A program made the translations under genes and the position numbers. From positions 1-20,312 of the forward strand of contig CAYLJE010000033.1 of assembly GCA_964383915.1 (NCBI GenBank): a DNA stretch of 20,312 nucleotides, read 5' to 3'. Source of the DNA: DRPN01 sp964383915. Its GTDB lineage: Bacteria; Bacteroidota; Bacteroidia; Bacteroidales; VadinHA17. Below are positions 7,386-15,790 of the stretch, piece after piece (position 1 is the first letter of the stretch; each line of letters opens with the position of its first letter). The notes beneath the pieces are model-generated. The model worked only from the letters and a program-made list of their open reading frames with translations, was not told the DNA's origin and did no database searches.

Positions 7386-7472
7386 ATGCATCTTTCGCAG
7401 GATGAATTAATTGAAATTGAGGGCATTGGAAAAAGAAAAGCGAAACAGATTGTTGATTTTATGAAGGACTAG
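7386..7472 (+). pseudogene. Helix-hairpin-helix fragment
   Basis: This 28-residue ORF contains ELIEIEGIGKRKAKQIVDF, a near-ideal helix-hairpin-helix DNA-binding motif (L-x-x-I-x-G-I-G-x-x-x-A-x-x-I). The frame is closed upstream by a stop at 7377-7379. A different frame just before it (about 7352-7411) reads SSFAETPEDKESC, so this may be the tail of a frameshifted or deleted HhH protein, for example a ComEA-like or repair protein. It is too short to act alone as a typical HhH protein. It lies 37 nt after the RbsD-like gene. Confidence 0.4.
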
Positions 7473-7530
7473 CAAAGGTTAGTAACTTTAGAAGCAGAAA
7501 AGTCAGGGCTCATGAGATCGATTTGCTAAG

Positions 7531-7655
7531 TTATAGGCGACCGCAAATTAACTTTAACATAAAATCTACCGATATAGGACTGCTGCGTAGTACCTATATC
7601 TGATTTTATGTTAATCAGCAAAGCTGAGCGTTAATTTGCTATGTTTGTCCTATAA
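7531..7655. repeat. Large branched inverted repeat (three-way foldback)
   Basis: Nested complementary arms cover 125 nt. TTATAGG (7531-7537) pairs with CCTATAA (7649-7655). GCAAATTAAC (7543-7552) pairs with GTTAATTTGC (7630-7639). TTAACATAAAATC (7554-7566) plus GATATAGG (7571-7578) pairs with CCTATATC (7593-7600) plus GATTTTATGTTAA (7602-7614). A separate hairpin TCAGC (7615-7619) with GCTGA (7623-7627) sits on the 3' side, making a three-way junction. Further weak complementarity (TTAGTAAC 7479-7486 with GTTAACTAA 7666-7674) may extend it. It could be a foldback or MITE-like element, a structured RNA, or a recombination site. No ORF lies inside it. Confidence 0.75.
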
Positions 7656-7680
7656 TTAATATTATGTTAACTAATAAATC

Positions 7681-7716
7681 ATAAAGAAAAGGGAAACCTC
7701 TTTAAGACTCCCCTTT
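7681..7716 (-). terminator. Rho-independent-type terminator of the TPR gene
   Basis: Read on the minus strand, AAAGGG (7716-7711) pairs with CCCTTT (7693-7688), with an inner TCTT/AAGA pairing in the loop, followed by TTTTCTTTAT (7690-7681). It begins 12 nt past the TPR stop codon. There is no T tract in the plus direction. Confidence 0.55.
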
Positions 7717-7728
7717 ACGGATATGTTA

Positions 7729-8910
7729 TTATTTCTCTGTTCCGGAATCACCACCGCTTTTAGCAGCATCCAACTCTTTAACAATCTGGTCGCGTTTATC
7801 ATACATATGCAGCCGGTAATAAAGTACTTTAAGGGTTTCCATGGTATTCATCTCCTTGGGATCAAGCTTATGCGCCCTTTCCAGGTATGGCAGGGATTCT
7901 TTAAATTTAATATCTGAAGAGTCAACGCACGCCTTATATTTCTCATTATTCATGATTTTATTACAATCATTAAACATTTTCACACCATCATTAAATATCA
8001 TGGCCCCCAGATTATAGTATGAATTCAGGAATGTAGAATCCCTGGCAATTGATTCTTTATAGGCAGCAATTGCTTCTTTATGTCTGCTCAGTTTATCCAG
8101 GGCCAATCCTTTGGCAAAATACAGGGAAGCATTTTCAGGATCTTCTTCCATAGCTTTGTTGATATAATCCATGGCAGACTGGCTGTTCTTTTCAATCAAC
8201 AGATAATAATTAATTAATTCAAAGATGATTGTTTTATCTGTAGGGTCTTTATTGAAACCTTCCTGCAAAACTTTTAGTCCCCCAAGCGTATCTCCTTTTG
8301 CGAGGTAAGCATTCTTCAGCAGTTGATAAGCTGCACCTCCTCCATAATCCATGTCTGTGGCTTTGGTAAGGAATTCCACGGCTTTATTCCATATTTTTCC
8401 ATTATAAGCTGACAGGCCGGCATTATAGACCAGACTGGTATCTACAACCCCTCCAAATACTTTATCCTGACCTACTTTCAATGCATATTCGAAAGATTCC
8501 ATGGCAGACTTAAACTGTTTGGCCTGAAATTCTTCCACCGCTTTCTTAATAAAATCATTATTCAGAATAGGCAGGTAAACCTCGATTGATTTCTCGATTC
8601 TTCCTTTAGAATCAAGTTTGACGGCTTTCTGATAACTATCATAAGCTTTAGCCAGTGGTTCATCTACCAGCTTATTTACTTTCGGGTCTTTAGACTCGGC
8701 CATTGACTGCAGTATCCTTCCTTTTGCGTAATAGGTTTTATACCATTCTGCCGTTTTAGGATTTTTTTCCGCTATCTGAATAGTTTGCCAGGCTTTATCT
8801 ATTTCTCCGTTTTCGAGGTAAGAAAGCGATGCGGCAACTTTTCCTCTTTGGGCATATGAAACAGACCCGAGAATCAATGCTCCAAACAGTATCAATGCTA
8901 TTTTTTTCAT
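7729..8910 (-). CDS. Exported tetratricopeptide-repeat protein
   Basis: With the start at 8910 this is a 393-residue protein with signal peptide MKKIALILFGALILGSVSYAQ, so it is exported to the periplasm. The rest is a chain of helical TPR units. Clear ones include SLVYNAGLSAYNGKIWNKAV, ENASLYFAKGLALDKLSRH, then KEAIAAYKESI, and FLNSYYNLGAM. TPR arrays mediate protein-protein contact; no catalytic motif is seen. A longer frame starting at 8940 is rejected because its extra ten residues lie across a near-perfect promoter -7 box and would spoil the signal peptide. A TPR protein directly after gyrA is a conserved arrangement in Bacteroidales as I recall it. Its own promoter and terminator suggest it can be expressed independently of gyrA. 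Confidence 0.93.
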   Translation of the reverse strand: MKKIALILFGALILGSVSYAQRGKVAASLSYLENGEIDKAWQTIQIAEKNPKTAEWYKTYYAKGRILQSMAESKDPKVNKLVDEPLAKAYDSYQKAVKLDSKGRIEKSIEVYLPILNNDFIKKAVEEFQAKQFKSAMESFEYALKVGQDKVFGGVVDTSLVYNAGLSAYNGKIWNKAVEFLTKATDMDYGGGAAYQLLKNAYLAKGDTLGGLKVLQEGFNKDPTDKTIIFELINYYLLIEKNSQSAMDYINKAMEEDPENASLYFAKGLALDKLSRHKEAIAAYKESIARDSTFLNSYYNLGAMIFNDGVKMFNDCNKIMNNEKYKACVDSSDIKFKESLPYLERAHKLDPKEMNTMETLKVLYYRLHMYDKRDQIVKELDAAKSGGDSGTEK

Positions 8911-8937
8911 TTTAAATAAATTTAATAAAAAGTAATT

Positions 8938-8968
8938 CAAAAATAAAACATATTATTATGATCGCAAA
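8938..8968 (-). promoter_or_regulatory. Bacteroidota-type promoter for the TPR gene
   Basis: On the minus strand TTTG (8968-8965), a 19-nt spacer and TATTTTTG (8945-8938) match the consensus -33/-7 elements exactly. A transcript would start near 8931, about 20 nt before ATG 8910. This supports the shorter start and independent transcription. Confidence 0.7.
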
Positions 8969-8982
8969 ATCTTTGCCAAAAA

Positions 8983-11475
8983 TTAAGAACCATCATCAAT
9001 TTCATCCGTCATTTCAGGTATTTCATCTCCTGAGTCCGCCACTTCCACATAAGCAACAGCAGCAATAGAGTCTCCATTTCTCAGGTTTATAAGACGTACT
9101 CCCTGTGTAGCCCGGCCCATTATGCGCAAATCGCTGACGGCTGTTCTTATCACCAGTCCGGATTTATTGATGATCATCAGGTCTCCTTTATCGGTTACCG
9201 CTTTCATGGAAATCAGAGAGCCGGTTTTTTCCGTAATATTTATGGTTTTTACGCCTTTGCCTCCCCGGTTGGTAATCCGGTAAGCATCAACTTTTGATCT
9301 TTTTCCATATCCTTTTTCCGAGACTACAAGGAGGGTTTGTTCTCCCGACTCAATACATACCATGTCCACCACTTCATCCTGCTTTCCGGCGAGGGTTATT
9401 CCCCGGACGCCTGCTGCACTACGCCCCATGGAACGAACTTTATCCTCCGGGAAACGAATGGCTCTGCCTGATCGCACAGCCAGCAATATTTGCTGATCCC
9501 CATTTGTCAGGGAAGCGGCCAGAAGCTGGTCGTTTTCACGGATTGTCACTGCATTTATGCCATTCTGGCGTGGACGTGAAAAGGCTTCGAGAGATGTTTT
9601 TTTGATAACGCCTCCTTTAGTAGCCAGCATGATATAATGACTATTGATATAGTCATTATCTTTTAGTGATCTTACATTGATATAGGCTTTTACCTTATCT
9701 CCGGGATCAAGATTCACCATGTTCTGGATCGCACGGCCTTTGGATATCCGGCTACCTTCGGGTATTTCATAGACTTTCAGCCAATGACATCTGCCTTTTT
9801 CCGTAAAGAAAAGCATGGTATTATGCATGGTGGCAATGTACATATGCTCAATAAAGTCCTCATCCCGTGTGGTACTGCCTTTGGCTCCTATGCCCCCCCT
9901 GTTTTGTCTTCTGAATTCAGTGAGTGGTGTGCGTTTGATATATCCAAGATGTGAAATAGTAATGACTGCTTCTTCATCGGCATAAAAATCCTCCGGGTTA
10001 AATTCCCCTGCATCAGGTACAATATCTGTACGGCGTTTGTCATTATATTTCTCTTTTATTTCAATCAGCTCGTCCTTTACGATTTTCATCTGAAGCTCTT
10101 CGGATGCAAGCACAGCTTCCATATACTTTATTTGTTCCAGCAGCTCATTGTATTCATCCCTGATTTTTTCCCTTTCCAATCCGGTGAGTTTCTGAAGTCT
10201 CATGTCCAGGATCGCACGGGCCTGTATTTCTGTCAGTTCAAATGTCACCATCAGTCCTTCACGTGCAATTTCCGGCGTTTTGGATGCACGAATCAGTTTA
10301 ATAACTTCATCGAGATGGTCAAGCGCGATAAGTAATCCCTCCAGAATATGGGCACGTTTTTCAGCTTGTTTCAATTCATACTTTGTCCTCCTGACAACCA
10401 CTTCATGTCTGTGTTCAATAAAGTAATGAAGCAGTTGTTTCAGGTTCAGTATTCTCGGTCTGCCATGCACCAGTGCAATACTGTTAACATTAAAGGAAGA
10501 CTGTAATTGAGTATATTTAAATAGCTTATTTAGAACGATATTTGCAGATACGTCTTTTTTCAGGATGACGACAATTCTCATGCCATTCCGGTCTGATTCA
10601 TCATTGATGTAAGATACTCCGTCAATTTTTTTCTCATTGATCAGGTCAGCGGTTTTTCGTATGAGTTCTGCTTTGTTGACCATATAAGGTATCTCGGTTA
10701 CAATAATCTTTTCCCGTCCGGAAGTGGTGGTTTCTATTTCTGTTTTGGCTCTGATAACAATTCTGCCGCGGCCTGTTTCATAAGCATCTTTTATCCCCTG
10801 ATAGCCGTATATAATTCCGCCTGTGGGGAAATCAGGAGCTTTGACAGATTGCATCAGCTCTTCAATCGACAGATCGGGATTATTGATTTGAGCAATCAGG
10901 CCGTCAATGATCTCGCCCAGGTTATGTGGAGGGATATTCGTCGCCATTCCTACGGCAATGCCGGAGGCTCCGTTGATAAGAAGTAAGGGTATCCGCGTAG
11001 GCAGAACCGTTGGTTCTTTAATGGTATCATCGAAATTAAGTTGAAAATCAACGGTATCCTTGTCAATATCAGCCAGTGATTCTTCTGCTATCTTTTTGAG
11101 CCTTGCTTCCGTATAACGCATGGCAGCCGGACTGTCTCCATCAATTGAACCAAAGTTCCCCTGTCCGTCAACCAGCGGATACCTCAGGGACCATTCCTGA
11201 GCCATCCGCACCATGGCATCATAAACGGAAGAATCGCCATGGGGATGAAATTTTCCCAGCACCTCCCCTACTATCCTTGCTGATTTTTTGGTGGCACGGT
11301 TGGATAATACCCCTAATTCATACATGCCGAATAAGACCCTCCGGTGTACCGGCTTCAATCCATCTCTAACATCAGGTAATGCCCTCGACACAATCACCGA
11401 CATGGAATAGTCGATATAGGCCGATTTCATCTCCTCTTCAATATTTATCTTTATGATATTTTCAAGTTCTGGCAT
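8983..11475 (-). CDS. gyrA: DNA gyrase subunit A
   Basis: This is the breakage-reunion subunit of DNA gyrase, which with GyrB introduces negative supercoils using ATP. From M at 11475 (MPELENIIKINIEEEMK) it has 830 residues; an in-frame ATG at 11517 would add 14 residues lacking family character. The catalytic tyrosine is Y121 in AAMRYTEARL. The quinolone pocket reads HPHGDSSVYD, with S82 and D86 at the positions of E. coli S83 and D87, the susceptible residues. The C-terminal beta-pinwheel follows, with TNRGGKG in the GyrA-box position (E. coli has QRRGGKG), and an acidic tail (VADSGDEIPEMTDEIDDGS). The GyrA box separates it from ParC, though the match is partial. It is divergent from clpC, with 247 bp between start codons. 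Confidence 0.97.
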   Translation of the reverse strand: MPELENIIKINIEEEMKSAYIDYSMSVIVSRALPDVRDGLKPVHRRVLFGMYELGVLSNRATKKSARIVGEVLGKFHPHGDSSVYDAMVRMAQEWSLRYPLVDGQGNFGSIDGDSPAAMRYTEARLKKIAEESLADIDKDTVDFQLNFDDTIKEPTVLPTRIPLLLINGASGIAVGMATNIPPHNLGEIIDGLIAQINNPDLSIEELMQSVKAPDFPTGGIIYGYQGIKDAYETGRGRIVIRAKTEIETTTSGREKIIVTEIPYMVNKAELIRKTADLINEKKIDGVSYINDESDRNGMRIVVILKKDVSANIVLNKLFKYTQLQSSFNVNSIALVHGRPRILNLKQLLHYFIEHRHEVVVRRTKYELKQAEKRAHILEGLLIALDHLDEVIKLIRASKTPEIAREGLMVTFELTEIQARAILDMRLQKLTGLEREKIRDEYNELLEQIKYMEAVLASEELQMKIVKDELIEIKEKYNDKRRTDIVPDAGEFNPEDFYADEEAVITISHLGYIKRTPLTEFRRQNRGGIGAKGSTTRDEDFIEHMYIATMHNTMLFFTEKGRCHWLKVYEIPEGSRISKGRAIQNMVNLDPGDKVKAYINVRSLKDNDYINSHYIMLATKGGVIKKTSLEAFSRPRQNGINAVTIRENDQLLAASLTNGDQQILLAVRSGRAIRFPEDKVRSMGRSAAGVRGITLAGKQDEVVDMVCIESGEQTLLVVSEKGYGKRSKVDAYRITNRGGKGVKTINITEKTGSLISMKAVTDKGDLMIINKSGLVIRTAVSDLRIMGRATQGVRLINLRNGDSIAAVAYVEVADSGDEIPEMTDEIDDGS

Positions 11476-11631
11476 ATTTCTTGTTGCGCTTTCTTGATTA
11501 GTCGTTTTTGAACGCACGAAAATAGTGAATTATTATGGAAAATGACCATATAATGCACAGAATTATTAACAAAATTGTGTTTAAAAGAAAGCACAAAATT
11601 GATTATATTTGTAAAATATTTTACTAAAAGG

Positions 11632-11660
11632 TTGGTTTTTATTTTATATTTTTATCTTTG
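11632..11660 (+). promoter_or_regulatory. Probable clpC promoter
   Basis: TTG (11632-11634), an 18-nt spacer and TATCTTTG (11653-11660) fit the Bacteroidota -33/-7 pattern. Transcription would start near 11667, giving a leader of about 55 nt before ATG 11723. A second -7-like box TATATTTG at 11604-11611 lacks a well-spaced -33. I found no convincing gyrA promoter on the other strand of this divergent region. Confidence 0.55.
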
Positions 11661-11722
11661 ATTGGAGAAAGAGGGAGAGGATTAGTAATTATTGATTTTG
11701 ATTTATTTAGGAAATAGTAGTT

Positions 11723-14287
11723 ATGGAAGCAAAATTTTCGCAAAGAATAAAGGATGTGCTTAATTACAGTAAAGAGGAAGCGATCCGTCTTGGAAATGCA
11801 TATATAGGCACTGAGCATTTATTTTTAGGTATTTTAAGGGATGGGGAAGGATTGGCCGTGGACACTCTGTTGGTCCTCGGAGTTGATTTGTTTGATTTGA
11901 AAAAGGTAATTGAAGGAAGTTTGCGTAGTGACAGGCCCCTCAAACTTAGCAGCACAGATAATATTCCTTTGTTGCGTTCTTCGGAACGTGTGCTGAAGCT
12001 GGTTTATCTGGAAGCAAAATCATTGAAAAATGATGTTATTGACACGGAACACCTGTTGCTGGCTATTTTAAAAGATGAGACTTCCCTGGTAACAATTAAA
12101 CTGCATGATCTGAATATTGATTATGAAATTATAAAGGATGAAATACTGGACAGTCAGACAGAAGCTTCGGCTGATTTCCCTGGAGAAGAAGAGGAGGAAG
12201 AAGAGTCTAAACGTTTCAGAGGCAGTAAAGGGAGTTCTCCGTCTTCGGCTTCCAAGAGTACTTCGGACACCCCTGTTCTTGATAATTTTGGTATTGACCT
12301 GACACATGCTGCCGAAGAAGACAGGCTGGACCCTATTGTAGGTCGGGATAAAGAAATCGAACGACTGGCCCAGATTTTAAGCCGGCGAAAGAAAAACAAC
12401 CCTATTTTGATCGGTGAACCCGGCGTTGGTAAATCGGCTATTGTGGAAGGGCTGGCATTGCGTATTGTGCAACGCAAGGTATCCCGTGTGCTTTTTGACA
12501 AGCGCGTAGTTACCCTTGATCTGGCATCTATTGTTGCAGGGACAAAATACCGGGGACAATTCGAAGAGCGGATGAAAGCAATACTCAATGAACTGTCTAA
12601 GAATGAGGATGTTATCTTATTTATCGATGAGATTCATACGATAGTGGGTGCCGGGGGAGCTACCGGATCACTGGATGCAGCCAATATGTTAAAACCTGCT
12701 CTGGCACGTGGAGACATTCAGTGTATCGGGGCTACCACACTCGATGAATATCGTCAACATATCGAAAAAGACGGTGCGCTGGAAAGACGGTTCCAGAAAA
12801 TTATGGTGGAACCCACTTCCATAGAAGAAACCATGCATATCCTCAGCAATATTAAGGAGCGCTATGAAGACCACCATAATGTGGTATATACAGATGAGGC
12901 GCTGGAAGCATGTGTCAAGCTGACAAACCGCTATATCACTGACAGGCATTTGCCGGACAAAGCTATCGATGCGCTGGATGAATCCGGTTCGAGGGTGCAT
13001 ATTACAAATATTGTAGTGCCCGACAGGATTGTGGAGATTGAAAAGCAACTGGAAGAAACCAAGAAAGAAAAAGTAAAAGCTGTGAAAAATCAGAACTTTG
13101 AACGGGCAGCTAATTACAGAGACCGGGAAAAAATGTTGCTGGATCAGTTGGAGGTGGAAAAAGATAAATGGGAGAAAGAACTATCTAAAAACCGTGAGGT
13201 GGTAAATGAAGAAAAAGTTGCCGAAGTAGTTGCCATGATGACAGGAGTACCTGTTCAACGGATTGCCCAGGCGGAAGGCATGCGGTTACTGAAAATGCAG
13301 GATGAAATCAGAGAGAGTATCATAGGACAGGATGAGGCTGTAGGGAAAGTGGTAAAAGCTATCCAACGGAACCGTGCCGGATTGAAAGATCCGAACAAAC
13401 CCATCGGCACATTTATTTTCATGGGTCCTACCGGCGTCGGGAAAACCCAACTGGCCAAAGTGTTGGCAAGATATCTGTTTGACAGTGTGGAAAACCTGAT
13501 CCGAATTGACATGAGCGAATATATGGAAAAGTTTTCCGTATCACGCCTGGTAGGAGCTCCTCCGGGATATGTTGGTTATGAAGAAGGAGGACAGTTAACG
13601 GAAAAGGTGAGGAGAAGACCTTATTCGGTTATTCTCCTGGATGAAATCGAAAAAGCACACCCGGATGTGTATCATATCCTGTTGCAGGTGTTGGATGAAG
13701 GACAGCTCACTGACAGCCTGGGACGTCGTGTGGATTTCCGGAACACCATCGTCATTATGACCTCCAATATTGGTACACGGCAACTAAGGGAATTTAGCCA
13801 GGGTGTTGGTTTTACTACTTCATCACTCAATGAAAAACGGGATGAACATGCAAAAAATGTCATCCAAAAAGCATTGAAAAAAACCTTTGCGCCTGAATTC
13901 CTGAATCGCGTGGATGATGTGGTGATGTTTAACTCTCTCTCCAGAGATGATATTCTGAAGATTATTGATATTGAGCTGGGAGGTCTTTACGACAGAATCA
14001 AGAATCTGGGATACCAGTTTAAGATATCGCCTACGGCAAAGAACTTCATTGCTGAAAAAGGATATGATGTCCAATATGGTGCCCGTCCGTTAAAAAGGGC
14101 CATACAAAAATACCTGGAAGATCCGATGGCGGAGAACATTATCAAATCAAACATCAAAAAAGGAGATATTCTCTCTGTCAGTTATGACAGCAAGAAAGAG
14201 GAAATAATCATAAAAGTCAGGAAACCAAAAGAAACAAAGACTTTAAAGGCCTCCTCCAAGGAAACGGGAAATGTTGACATAAAATAG
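11723..14287 (+). CDS. clpC: ATP-dependent Clp protease ATP-binding subunit ClpC
   Basis: This 854-residue Hsp100/AAA+ unfoldase feeds substrates into ClpP in the cytoplasm. Domains in order: a Clp N-domain double repeat (about 1-145); an acidic and Ser-rich linker (six Glu in a row, then SKRFRGSKGSSPSS); AAA+ module D1 with Walker A GEPGVGKS (231-238) and Walker B VILFIDE (297-303); a middle domain with a UVR-type motif (NFERAANYRDREKML, around 455-470); and AAA+ module D2 with Walker A GPTGVGKT (568-575) and VILLDEIEKAH. A VGF tripeptide at 695-697 is the expected ClpP-docking loop, so this is a protease partner and not ClpB. The UVR-type middle domain separates ClpC from ClpA. The pairing with divergent gyrA is common in Bacteroidales. 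No CIRCE or CtsR box was seen upstream. Confidence 0.97.
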   Translation: MEAKFSQRIKDVLNYSKEEAIRLGNAYIGTEHLFLGILRDGEGLAVDTLLVLGVDLFDLKKVIEGSLRSDRPLKLSSTDNIPLLRSSERVLKLVYLEAKSLKNDVIDTEHLLLAILKDETSLVTIKLHDLNIDYEIIKDEILDSQTEASADFPGEEEEEEESKRFRGSKGSSPSSASKSTSDTPVLDNFGIDLTHAAEEDRLDPIVGRDKEIERLAQILSRRKKNNPILIGEPGVGKSAIVEGLALRIVQRKVSRVLFDKRVVTLDLASIVAGTKYRGQFEERMKAILNELSKNEDVILFIDEIHTIVGAGGATGSLDAANMLKPALARGDIQCIGATTLDEYRQHIEKDGALERRFQKIMVEPTSIEETMHILSNIKERYEDHHNVVYTDEALEACVKLTNRYITDRHLPDKAIDALDESGSRVHITNIVVPDRIVEIEKQLEETKKEKVKAVKNQNFERAANYRDREKMLLDQLEVEKDKWEKELSKNREVVNEEKVAEVVAMMTGVPVQRIAQAEGMRLLKMQDEIRESIIGQDEAVGKVVKAIQRNRAGLKDPNKPIGTFIFMGPTGVGKTQLAKVLARYLFDSVENLIRIDMSEYMEKFSVSRLVGAPPGYVGYEEGGQLTEKVRRRPYSVILLDEIEKAHPDVYHILLQVLDEGQLTDSLGRRVDFRNTIVIMTSNIGTRQLREFSQGVGFTTSSLNEKRDEHAKNVIQKALKKTFAPEFLNRVDDVVMFNSLSRDDILKIIDIELGGLYDRIKNLGYQFKISPTAKNFIAEKGYDVQYGARPLKRAIQKYLEDPMAENIIKSNIKKGDILSVSYDSKKEEIIIKVRKPKETKTLKASSKETGNVDIK

Positions 14288-14338
14288 ATTATTTCTGCGT
14301 TATTTCGCCAAACAGATCAAAATCTTCAGCCCGGGTTA
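14284..14338 (+). repeat. Left copy of 55-bp repeat flanking gap 2
   Basis: Identical to 14439-14493 on the other side of the N run. It contains the clpC stop and a duplicate of the last 50 nt of rimO, so it is best read as an assembly overlap. Confidence 0.95.
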
Positions 14339-14438
14339 NNNNNNNNNNNNNNNNNNNNNNNNNNNNNNNNNNNNNNNNNNNNNNNNNNNNNNNNNNNNNN
14401 NNNNNNNNNNNNNNNNNNNNNNNNNNNNNNNNNNNNNN
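14339..14438. other. Assembly gap of 100 N
   Basis: This is a second gap of exactly 100 N between identical 55-mers. The sequence is probably continuous with one copy. Confidence 0.97.
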
Positions 14439-14493
14439 ATAGATTATTTCTGCGTTATTTCGCCAAACAGATCAAAATCTTCAGCCCGGGTTA
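14439..14493 (+). repeat. Right copy of 55-bp repeat flanking gap 2
   Basis: Identical to 14284-14338. It includes the rimO stop codon. After merging, the clpC TAG and the rimO TAA (opposite strand) are separated by a single base. Confidence 0.95.
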
Positions 14494-15760
14494 TTTTTAC
14501 ATCATGGAAGTCCCCGGGCTTTATTGTGGTATTTTCCTGTGTGTGTATAAGTATCTCCTGATCGACCTCCGGAGAATCATATGTTGTACGTCCTACCCAG
14601 AAGTCTCCTTCCAAACGATCTATTAGTACCTCAAACACGTCTCCTACTTTTTGCTGATTTTGCCGGGCAGCAATTTCTTCCTGCATTTCCATAAGAATGG
14701 CTGCTCTTTGCTGCTTTACCTTATAAGGGATATCATCTTTATAGTGTTTCCAGGCGTATGTTCCTTCTTCATGAGAATATGGGAAAACGCCGAGGCGTTC
14801 AAAACGGGTCTCACGCACAAATGCCAGCAGTTGTTCAAAATCTTTTTCTGTTTCGCCGGGATGTCCCACCAGAAAAGTAGTGCGTAGGGCAAGGTCGGGT
14901 ATTTCGTTTCGTAGTCTTCTGATCATATTACGAATAAGGTTTCCCGAATAACCTCTCCGCATCATGGTGAGGACGTGATCAGAGACATGCTGAAAAGGGA
15001 TGTCCAGATAATGACATATATTGGACTTTTCTTTCATTAGTGAGATGATTTCCCAGGGAAAAGATGCTGGATAGGCATAGTGAAGTCGTATCCAGTGTAT
15101 TCCTTGGATGTTGGTTATTTTTTCCAACAACTCCGGCAGCTTTTGCATGCCATACAGGTCTTTACCATACCAGGTAAGATCCTGTGCAATCAGGATGATC
15201 TCTTTCACGCCCCTACCGGCCAGCCATTCAACTTCCTGCAGGATTTCTTCTACCGGTCTGGAGATATGTTTTCCACGGATGGCAGGAATGCTGCAGAAGG
15301 CACAATGACGGCTGCAGCCTTCGGATATTTTTACATACGCATAGTGAGGCGGGGTTGTCAAAAAACGCTCTTTAAGCAGATCATAATGAAAGTTCGCTCC
15401 GGCTGCACGGATGATTTCTTTCTGATGATGTACACCAAAAAAATAATCCACTTCCGGAATCGCCCGTTTCAGTTCATTATGGAAACGCTGAGAAAGACAA
15501 CCCATCACGATCAGTTTGTCTATGTCCCCTTTTTTGCGTGCTTCGGCAAAACGCAGGATCATATCTATAGATTCCTCCTGTGCATCCCGGATAAAGCCAC
15601 AAGTATTGATAATGACCGTTCCTCCGTTAACATTTTCAGGATCATGGGTTACCTCCAGGTCTGATGCCGCCAACTGACGTAACAGCCTCTCGGAATCAAC
15701 GGTATTTTTGGAACAGCCAAGGGTGATTACTGAAACTTTCATTTTTCCGGAAAGCGCCAT
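14444..15760 (-). CDS. rimO: Ribosomal protein S12 methylthiotransferase RimO
   Basis: This radical-SAM enzyme adds a methylthio group to the conserved Asp of ribosomal protein uS12 (Asp89 in E. coli). It has 438 residues, normal for the family. The N-terminal methylthiotransferase domain carries three cluster cysteines, C16 (LGCSKN), C54 (NTCGF) and C88 (MGCLSQ). The radical-SAM motif C149-x3-C153-x2-C156 is EGCSRHCAFC. The C-terminal TRAM-type domain binds S12. The spacing and the LGCSKNTVDSE start favour RimO over the tRNA enzyme MiaB. An alternative start at M7 (15742) is equally plausible. The gene follows ftsY by 30 nt, as in other Bacteroidales, and likely shares its transcript. Confidence 0.95.
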   Translation of the reverse strand: MALSGKMKVSVITLGCSKNTVDSERLLRQLAASDLEVTHDPENVNGGTVIINTCGFIRDAQEESIDMILRFAEARKKGDIDKLIVMGCLSQRFHNELKRAIPEVDYFFGVHHQKEIIRAAGANFHYDLLKERFLTTPPHYAYVKISEGCSRHCAFCSIPAIRGKHISRPVEEILQEVEWLAGRGVKEIILIAQDLTWYGKDLYGMQKLPELLEKITNIQGIHWIRLHYAYPASFPWEIISLMKEKSNICHYLDIPFQHVSDHVLTMMRRGYSGNLIRNMIRRLRNEIPDLALRTTFLVGHPGETEKDFEQLLAFVRETRFERLGVFPYSHEEGTYAWKHYKDDIPYKVKQQRAAILMEMQEEIAARQNQQKVGDVFEVLIDRLEGDFWVGRTTYDSPEVDQEILIHTQENTTIKPGDFHDVKITRAEDFDLFGEITQK

Positions 15761-15790
15761 GATTTTTTCGAAATAAGAGATTTTATAAGA

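Noticed and set aside
11476..11600. A gyrA promoter on the minus strand
   Set aside because: The best candidates (TATTTTCG, TAATTCTG) each carry a mismatch and have no TTTG at the right spacing, so I do not annotate one.
12154..12588. 144-residue minus-strand ORF opposite clpC
   Set aside because: It is low-complexity Ser/Arg-rich and antisense to conserved clpC domains; a codon-shadow artefact.
15080..15664. 194-residue plus-strand ORF opposite rimO
   Set aside because: It lies wholly antisense to the well-supported rimO gene, with no domain and an aromatic/Cys-rich composition typical of a shadow frame.
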